A model generated the notes under the pieces. That model was given only the letters and a program-made list of their open reading frames with translations. It did no database searches and was not told the origin of the DNA. A stretch of DNA of 64,000 nucleotides, from contig JABAKD010000012.1 of the NCBI GenBank assembly GCA_012845835.1, forward strand, positions 14,849,195 through 14,913,194, in the 5' to 3' direction. Shown here piece by piece: positions 58,601-64,000 of the stretch. The position numbers were made by a program, and so were the translations under genes. Every line of letters starts with the position of its first letter. The first letter of the stretch is position 1. Source of the stretch: Undaria pinnatifida (taxonomy: Eukaryota > Sar > Phaeophyceae > Laminariales > Alariaceae).

Positions 58601-59531
58601 AGTAGTGCCAGGCCAGTTGCCCGCTACAAGGCCTGGTAAATCGAATCGCGTGGCAGTAGGAATATATATATATATGCCGAGTAGCGCCAGTTGCCGTTAT
58701 ACTGTCGGTATTTGCGGCTGGCACATACCGGCGCTACAGAGGGACCACCACTACTGTTGTACCCGAATAACATGCAAGGCAAAACGCCTCCTAGGACGAT
58801 TTTGGAAGGTGATTTTCTCGACAACGGGAGGAGTGCACACCTCTCACAGATCAGGATCAAGATCATATACAGGACATAGATCATCTACGGCAGTACATCC
58901 CGCACACTGCCGCTGTGAGGTGTTGTGCTCTGGATCTGCATCTCTGTAGACATGTAATCGAGAGTGCATAACCAACCCGATACACATCTGTATATCGTAC
59001 GGAGCCTCCCACCGGGTAACATAAGCTAGACCGTACAGAGTTTACATTTTAAATATCTAGACCATCTAGTAGAGATAGATCATCGGTCATCTGTCCGAGG
59101 TGTGGAAGAGTGCAAACGCCGGGCGGTGCGATTATGAAAATTTCCCAACGCGGTCTAACCAGCTACTAAAGCCGCCATTTTCGTCGTGCACGAAGGTGTA
59201 ATATGCCCCCCCTTTTTGGAGAGAACCGGCTTCGAAATTCGTCCCAGAGGGTGTGTTATCTTTCGTTATACACCACACATCATACATGAGACCTGCCCTA
59301 CCCATTGCTAGGGTATCCTACCTAGTCCTACGGTTTATCATTTATCACTCGTTACCTAACTTAACGGTGGATCCAAAATCTTACCTCTTGGATCTCAACG
59401 ACAGTCTCGTCTCCGGTAACGGACAGAATAAGATCTTCCCCCATGATCGTTTCCCCATCTTGCGCTCGAACTATCAGCGTTCGAGGCTCAGCATCCTCAT
59501 CACCACTCTCCTCCTTCGCGTCTGGTCCCAT
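52564..59531 (-). CDS. Gene B: 192-residue protein with N-terminal ubiquitin-like domain (four exons)
   Basis: Complete gene on the minus strand, built from exons 59531-59385, 56987-56853, 54917-54745 and 52687-52564. All phases agree (0, 0, 2) and it ends in TGA. Seen: residues 1-16 acidic, 17-95 the beta-grasp pattern of a ubiquitin-like fold (RTLIVRAQDGET ... TVVEIQEVIKAM ... GVPLTRMMAF ... NGLYAGDVLVIKP). Residues 96-192 are Trp-rich and then basic, with LKGILRRFPDRLRLELDL. No C-terminal Gly-Gly, so it is not a conjugated modifier. Function unknown. Introns are 1.9-2.4 kb. It is divergent to gene C and may share its promoter. Confidence 0.8.
53410..53920. repeat. ATATC/ATACT microsatellite followed by a dispersed element
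   Basis: (CATAT)n and (CATACTAT)n to 53640, then TCGTACGAGTGACTCTGTAC. Further on come CTCGCGCGAGTGACCCCGAG and CTACGGTAGCCTTGGTC. The same word order follows a different microsatellite at 57180-57690, and a fragment follows the (GTT)n at 51722. Confidence 0.75.
54035..54690. repeat. R-A copy followed by a satellite of about 45-50 bp units
   Basis: The R-A end GAGCTCCTCAAGTGAGGAGT leads into roughly eleven units of AAAAAAGGTACACCTCTAC and GTAGCATGTGTCGGGGTCCT. The unit is the last part of R-A itself, amplified. A pair of larger units with TTTAGGCGCGGTTGCTATTA (54510, 54680) breaks the array. Confidence 0.9.
54745..54917 (-). CDS. Gene B exon 3
   Basis: Minus strand. Acceptor TCTTCCGTCGCAG, donor GGACG|GTACGG. 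Phase 0 to 2. Encodes IKPTRPNQWLWHPFEWYEER, LLKAVEDLASSSP, and VLEENVMVPPPLG. The opening IKP closes the ubiquitin-like fold. A second donor (TACG|GTGACA) four bases on would break the phase. Confidence 0.85.
55080..55390. repeat. Family R-B, second copy
   Basis: GATGTTTCTGAGCTTCTC, CATGACTTCGAAGGCATTCG, TACGCGCTAGTCCTA and CTCGTAAAATCATCAGAC align with 12585-12730. Confidence 0.65.
55525..55915. repeat. Four near-identical 98-bp tandem units
   Basis: Units start at 55525, 55623, 55721 and 55819 with GCAGAGGACTATCGAACGAT and run through GGCGTCGGTGGGTGGTAAGG and GGTATCATATCATAGGAG. Only a few differences, so the expansion is recent. Lies in intron 2 of gene B. Confidence 0.95.
56853..56987 (-). 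CDS. Gene B exon 2: second half of ubiquitin-like domain
   Basis: Minus strand. Acceptor GAACAAGGAAG, donor GTG|GTGAGC. 45 codons, phase 0 to 0. Encodes VIKAMKGVPLTRMMAFKGED, then HMTWSLSRNGLYAGDVLV. The acceptor was chosen because it gives the six-residue helix end before GVP that a ubiquitin-like fold needs. A CCCTAACCCTGA tract lies just upstream of the acceptor. Confidence 0.8.
57180..57700. repeat. (ATGATGTT)n array with dispersed element
   Basis: ATGATGTT/ATGACGTT units to about 57440, then CATACTCGCACGAGTGACTC, later CACTCGCGCAAGTGGCCCCG and CTCTGTCGTAGCCTTCG. Same element as at 53640 behind a different microsatellite. Confidence 0.8.
58575..58765. repeat. Family R-C element
   Basis: CCCTCTATAGTGCC, GTTGCCCGCTACA, GGCTGGCACATACCGGC and CTACAGAGGGACCACC. 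Ends are inverted. Confidence 0.7.
58840..59110. repeat. GATCT-rich dispersed repeat, third copy
   Basis: CAGGATCAAGATCATAT, CTAGACCATCTAGTAG and CATCTGTCCGAGGTGTGG. The last phrase matches 39160-39175 (GATCTGTCCGAGGCGTG). Confidence 0.55.
59385..59531 (-). CDS. Gene B exon 1 (start codon)
   Basis: Minus strand. ATG at 59531, 49 codons to consensus donor GAG|GTAAGA. Encodes MGPDAKEESGDEDAEPRTLI and VRAQDGET, ending ETVVEIQE. First strands of a ubiquitin-like domain after an acidic leader. The start is supported by strong codon bias right from ATG and by the gap to gene C. Confidence 0.85.
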
Positions 59532-59703
59532 GGTACATCAGCGCTAGCTCTCAGGCCTGTTCACAGCGAGCGTGAGGGTTCGAGCACCGAGCATGCGACG
59601 AGAGGTCGGGTGCGGCCTAATTTCGTGCTTATACTGACGTAATTTTAAGAAGCGTACGATCTTTATATTGATGAAGTACTCGGTTATTATATTATAGTCC
59701 AAA
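59532..59703. promoter_or_regulatory. Bidirectional promoter region of genes B and C
   Basis: 172 bp separate the start codons of two divergent genes. The segment has no clear TATA box for either gene near the expected distance. It contains AGCGCTAGCT and an AT-rich stretch (59640-59700). Shared regulation is inferred from distance only. Confidence 0.5.
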
Positions 59704-59945
59704 ATGGAAGCTTTTAATCCCGCACCCCGTATGGTTCCTGGTTTGAAACATGCAAGCTTAAATGTGTGCAAACCCCAATGCGACAAGCCCGACGAACAAG
59801 CGGAAGACGTGCAAAAGCAGTGCGTGATGACGAGCAGGCTAGGAGGCCAGCGGGTAACATCTTCAGAGCTCAGCACTCTCCAGGAGGATGCCTCTCGCGT
59901 ACGCAACGTGTGCATCCTGGCTCATGTCGACCATGGCAAAACAAC
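59704..59945 (+). CDS. EFL1: Gene C exon 1
   Basis: ATG at 59704 opens an 80-codon exon ending in phase 2 at ACAAC|GTAAGA. The conserved part starts at [16 protein letters not shown]. The 60-residue leader is longer than usual. A second in-frame ATG at 59827 ([10 protein letters not shown]) would give a leader of normal length, so the start is uncertain. Confidence 0.85.
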
Positions 59946-62327
59946 GTAAGAGCTTGAACATGGCTTTCGTGTTTTGGTCGTCCTTTCCAGAGACGTATGG
60001 CAGAAGTACCAGAGCTGGCTTGACCTTCGGACCTTTGGCCTGTTTGTCTCGGTGACGACTGCTACTACTGTACGCCTCGACACCTTGCCGTTCCTATCCA
60101 TATGCTTCTAAAAATCCTTCCACGACGTTTCGGTCGTCCTATGGTGGATGGCCGGGAAATGCAAGCAGTCGACCCACTCGACTACAATATCGTTTCACGT
60201 TCACACGTTTGCTTGCAAGTCAGTATCAGCAGTGCTCGTCAGCCAGTACGATGATGGTACGGCAACGGTTGGGTTGTCCTCTTCATGGTGTGAGAGTATA
60301 ATACAGCAGCAGTACACCCCCAGAAGACAAGACTGTTTCCATGCCGCAGGGAAGTTTGTGGGAGTTTGTGGACGTGAGATGCCTCGACACCTAGGGTAGG
60401 CGATGCCTCGACACCTATTTAATACCTGGTGGAGTACTCCCACCTCTGCCCGGATGCCTTGGCGAGCACGATCCCATCCCTCTACTAAATGAGTACGTAC
60501 TGTGCTGTAGCCTTAGCCTCTCCTTTACTCGTAAAAGTGCAGAAGTCGTAGTGTGGTTCGTGTTGACAAAGGCGAGAGCACGATTATCTGTAGACGATTA
60601 GTCTAATGTGAGGTATGCTATCCTAAAACTCATTGGTGCACAAGTAGCGAACCGCCTGTAAACATCTGGGGTTCGACCCCTCCCTCCCTGTATCTACTCT
60701 ATCACAACACGGCAGTGATCCCTCTTTAATGCCGGTTCAATATTGTCGGTGCCCTGTACAATGCCCGTGAAATCGCTTGACCCGGCCGTCTATTGAATGA
60801 AGCCCCTGCCTTTGCAAGTACAGCAGTCAGTATCATTGGTCGGGTTGACGCACGACTAAAGATTCCATCCCCTCTATTCATCTACTGAAGCCTCGCCTTG
60901 CGAGTACAGCAGGCAGCAAGCAGTATTGATCGTGCTGACAGTTGACACAAGGGCAACGACGAGACCACAAGGGTCGCGACGTCGAGGAACGTTCTTGGGA
61001 CTGTTCCTCTTGGCATCCAACAGCGGCAGCAGTTCATCCTCGAGGACCTATGATATGGCTTGTGCGCAGCCTGCGTCCTTCAAGCTGTGATCTTTGTGAC
61101 ATCCACTGTGCTTTTGTGTTTGCGTATGCGGTGTTCAGCGGGAGATCCAATCACGATCACATATCACCACAGTTTCACGTCCTATGCAAGAATCAAACAC
61201 AATTAGTAGAACTTCACATAGGCTCTTACCGGGTATAATAAATAGATGCGAAGGAAGACCCGTGTTCCCCCTCACATTTTCAAATACAACACCCTCAGGA
61301 AATCAAAGCAACCGCGTTCCGAAGGGGAACCTTAACGCGACATGATGGGCCTTTTCTTTCGTTTCCCTGGCAGGCTGTCCGACGGTTTGGTTTGCTCCAA
61401 CGGCATAATTTCTTCCAAGCTGGCGGGCAAGCTGCGCTACCTCGACAGCACGTAAGTGGACACAGCCTCGCCCGTAGGCGTACACAGCGGTATGGTAGCA
61501 GTACGTACACAGGTCATATTCGTAAGAGGGAAACACGCTAGCGTTCTCGCTTCAGTTGTCACTGCGCTTGTAGTATCGTATCCGTTGGGACCGCGAGTTG
61601 GCTGAATATACTAATGGTATACTAGCAGTAACAGTAAGCCGACTAGTTGTTAGTTGACTACCAGGCAGGTATTATGTATTAGTATTAGTAGGCATTGCAT
61701 TATACTCCAGTGAGTTTGCGTGTGGTAATTTGCGGAGTTCCGCGTCTTGGTATCTGTCTGGCGCGTTTGTGACTCGAATTGAATGAAACGCCAAAGGCAG
61801 TTACGCAATGAGTACCCCGATTTTAGAGCACGCGAGACAAAACAGCATTTGCCGGTCAAATCGGCATGCCCCGCTATACCAATACCATGCATTGTCCACC
61901 TACCACAGATAAGGGCAATGCGTAGTTAAAGGCGCCTGTTTTGGCTTGACACGGGGTGCTCTTATATCGAGGTACCCACTTTGGCTTACTTGGTCACCCT
62001 ATTCATGACGAGCCGTCAAGTCCAGACAACTCACAGCCCTATTGTGTGTACGTTTCATACGAGCATCGTACCGGGGTATATGTATATATATATTTATAGG
62101 TAAAAGTACCCGGGTACATACCCGGGCTAACACCCGGGTACATGGGGCATATAGTTTGTAGGTGACCCTGTGGTCGCTTTGTACGAGTGTGGAGGCGTAC
62201 GCTGTACACGGCAAGTTTATGTAGTGTCCTCGGTTAGCTTTCTCGAGGCGCATGTATATTCACCAAATAAAACAAGGAGTACGGTCTCATCAACCGTCTA
62301 CGACGAGCGTGCAGCACCACGACGACG

Positions 62328-62362
<35 letters not shown>

Positions 62363-63562
62363 CACTCCTGCTACTACTGTGGTACCAGCATGCTGTGCGC
62401 GTGCCGTATAGCTCCTAGCTTTTCGCTGTGGCACCTGCCCCCCCCACCCTCAACCAGCTCAACCAGCTCAACCAGCAGCCAGGGCTGGAACATGGGGGAT
62501 CGATTCCAGAATCGTCGCTTTTTGTGGAGTGTTGTTCCCTTGCATGTCCCACAAGGGTTAAGTGCGAAGTAGCTAGCAGCTAGAGATTTCTTCTGCTTTT
62601 ATTTCGTGTGTTTTCCGTGCATTGTGCCCCTCATAGGGTGTGCCAGGTACTCTTTTATCGTTTCATGCATTGCCGTAGTCTCAAGACCATAGCTAGTAAC
62701 CCCTGGTACCCCCCTACAATGTCGGGACAGAGCACGAAGGGTTTTCTTCGACCAGACAGACATCACGGGCACGAAGCACGAATCGCCGTGAGGCATTCGG
62801 CGAGTCGCAAATGAAGATGCTTCACCCAACTAAGAACCAATTGTGGGGGTGATTTCACACCCGGTTCGTGTTTTGGGTTTGGCGATGTAGGACAAGTGGT
62901 TTCCCCAGGTCTTTAGACAAGGTGCGCATACGTTGCGGGTATTTGCGCAAACTATACCGGTATATTCGTATTGCAGAACTTCTCTTTCACTCCCTGCCAT
63001 CGGCACGCCGCACACATGCTTGTCGGCGCACCCGCCACTTCATACAACAGTATCAGTAGTACGAGTAGCCCCGCCTACTTACGGTTGGGAACCGCCCCTG
63101 ACTCACCCCTCCCCTCCCGTCTTGAAAGGAGTACGTGGTCAATGGTATGGTCAAATGACTTAAGTCAAGCAACACATGAGTATACTCCCCCCCTCCCCCT
63201 CTCTTTTATACCTGTGAAACAGAGAGGACGAGCAAAAGAGGGGAATAACGATGCACTCCAGCGCCATATCGCTCCTCTATAGAACACAGCCCAGAAAGCG
63301 CACAGGGGGCGCTCCAGCAGCCGCGTCAGCGGTCGCTTCAGCTGATAGTGCCGCTCCTGCTGGTTCTTCCTCGGTCGGGGCGGGTCAGAGCTCGATCGGG
63401 GAGGGCGGAGGAGGAGGGGGAGAGGTAGGAGGAGGCGAGGAGAATAGGGAAAGCTTTCTGATCAATCTTATCGATTCGCCGGGGCACATCGACTTCAGCT
63501 CCGACGTGTCGACGGCCACGCGGCTGTGCGACTGCGGGCTAGTCGTCGTGGACGTTCTGGAG
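59704..63562 (+). CDS. EFL1: Gene C: EFL1/RIA1 GTPase, 5' part (exons 1-3)
   Basis: Ribosome assembly GTPase related to EF-2. In the family it acts with SBDS in the cytoplasm to release eIF6 (Tif6) from late pre-60S subunits. Seen: G1 AHVDHGKTT across exons 1-2, then [20 protein letters not shown] and RYLDST, which is diagnostic for EFL1 rather than EF-2. Also [12 protein letters not shown] (G2) and [20 protein letters not shown] (G3). Phases are 2, 2 and 0. The last exon in view ends at VVVDVLE, and the expected GVCPQT continuation is not in the window. A low-complexity Ala/Gly/Ser insert of about 55 residues sits between G2 and G3. Confidence 0.92.
60115..61373. other. Intron 1 of gene C (3' part), no gene seen
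   Basis: GGGGTTCGACCCC at 60678 is a tRNA-like T-arm, but without a fitting D-arm upstream. AAGTACAGCAG.CAGTATCATTGGTCG-like text is repeated at 60820 and 60900. A partial R-C relative is at 60715-60785. Confidence 0.45.
61374..61451 (+). CDS. EFL1: Gene C exon 2
   Basis: Acceptor TTCCCTGGCAG, donor GCAC|GTAAGT. Phase 2 to 2, 78 bp. Encodes [20 protein letters not shown] and RYLDS, the helix after the P-loop and the EFL1-specific switch I approach. Confidence 0.95.
61807..61980. mobile_element. MITE-like element, family Y
   Basis: Ends TGAGTACCCCGATTTTAGAG and (reversed) AGTGGGTACCTCGATATAAG. Inside are GGTCAAATCGGCATGCCCCG and AGGGCAATGCGTAGTTAAAG, matching 30020-30095. Older or more diverged than the 29962 copy. 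Confidence 0.75.
62050..62370. repeat. Short palindromes and a CTA microsatellite in intron 2 of gene C
   Basis: CCCGGGTACATACCCGGG with a second CCCGGGTACA follows at 62108-62145. (CTA)n runs from 62327 to 62363. No gene. Confidence 0.8.
63223..63562 (+). CDS. EFL1: Gene C exon 3
   Basis: Acceptor CTGTGAAACAG, donor GAG|GTGTGC. Phase 2 to 0. Encodes [20 protein letters not shown], then a Lys/Arg and Ala/Ser/Gly insert, then [20 protein letters not shown] and [12 protein letters not shown]. The donor was placed because the family continues with GVCPQT after this Glu. Confidence 0.92.
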
Positions 63563-63822
63563 GTGTGCACGGGTGTACGGTTAACAGTGTACCATCATCA
63601 TTTATTGTTTCGGCTTCACTTGAGGAGCTCTAGATTATTAAAATCGTATCGCACACGTCTTACCCAAAATTTAAATGTTAAGAAAAAAATAGAATTCAGC
63701 CCGATGAACAACCACTATCATCTAGGTAGGTGACGCTGTTCAATAGCTGCTGTCAGGCATAACACGGAGAGCCATCGCTATTGGGTAGTCTGGTACAGTT
63801 AGTAGTATGATGGGGTATGATA

Positions 63823-64000
63823 GGGGTCCCTCAGTAAGGCGGTGGTGTGGTGTGGTAAAATGAGCAATACGACAACGTTATTGGGGGTAGCCGAGGGTAG
63901 CCGACTTGTTCGCCTTATTCCTCTGCGTCATTAGTGCAATTCCCCGGTCGCGCCAAGCGGTTTTGACCGGCTTATATCGGAATACCGCCTTATTGATGGG
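63823..64000. mobile_element. MITE-like element, family X, cut by window end
   Basis: GGGGTCCCTCAGTAAGGCGG terminal repeat, then GTGGTGTGG and AGCAATACGACAA. CCGGTCGCGCCAAGCGGTTT is inside. It is the reverse complement of the 28786-28956 element; the far end (ATACCGCCTTATTGATGGG) is close to the edge. Confidence 0.7.

Noticed and set aside
60640-60710. tRNA gene suggested by GGGGTTCGACCCC
   Set aside because: Only the T-arm fits. No D-arm, anticodon stem or acceptor stem of proper spacing was found.

Overview
This window is nuclear DNA of an intron-rich eukaryote with a compact coding content and a very repeat-rich background. Exons are mostly 60-380 bp, have strongly G/C-ending codons and canonical GT..AG borders, and sit in introns of roughly 0.5-5 kb. 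The style (long introns, neighbouring genes on alternating strands, short gap between divergent genes, a stramenopile-like DUF547 protein) suggests a stramenopile, most likely a brown alga. That placement is an inference, not something the sequence proves. There are no prokaryotic operons, rRNA genes, CRISPR arrays or confident tRNA genes.

Three genes were reconstructed by hand by matching reading frames and splice phases across exons. Gene A (+ strand, about 231-44310, 5' end outside the window) is a 27-exon gene encoding at least about 1290 residues. Its order is an unrecognised N-terminus, a PH domain like the plant PRAF/RCC1 type, an acidic linker, a segment resembling the GBD/FH3 region of diaphanous formins, a second PH domain, a Gln-rich linker, and a DUF547 domain at the C-terminus. 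It has the look of a membrane- and Rho-linked signalling protein, but no function is proven. Gene B (- strand, 59531 down to 52564) is a complete four-exon gene for a 192-residue protein with an N-terminal ubiquitin-like fold. Gene C (+ strand, from 59704, running out of the window) is the 5' part of EFL1/RIA1, the EF-2-like GTPase that with SBDS releases eIF6 from pre-60S ribosomes. B and C are head to head, with 172 bp between start codons. A and B are convergent, separated by about 8 kb of repeats.

The most unusual signal is in gene A. Many exons are accompanied, in the adjacent intron, by one to four decayed tandem copies of the exon edge together with its splice site. Examples are the exons at 1809, 6087, 21821, 23548, 24669, 28573, 37711, 39798 and 44232. 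Several of these arrays carry degenerate telomere-like (CCCTAA)n or (GGGTT)n tracts. The introns and intergenic DNA also hold several dispersed short inverted-repeat elements (MITE-like), a 280-bp foldback, a 105-bp element with TA target duplication, a tandem array with a tRNA-type B box, and many minisatellites.
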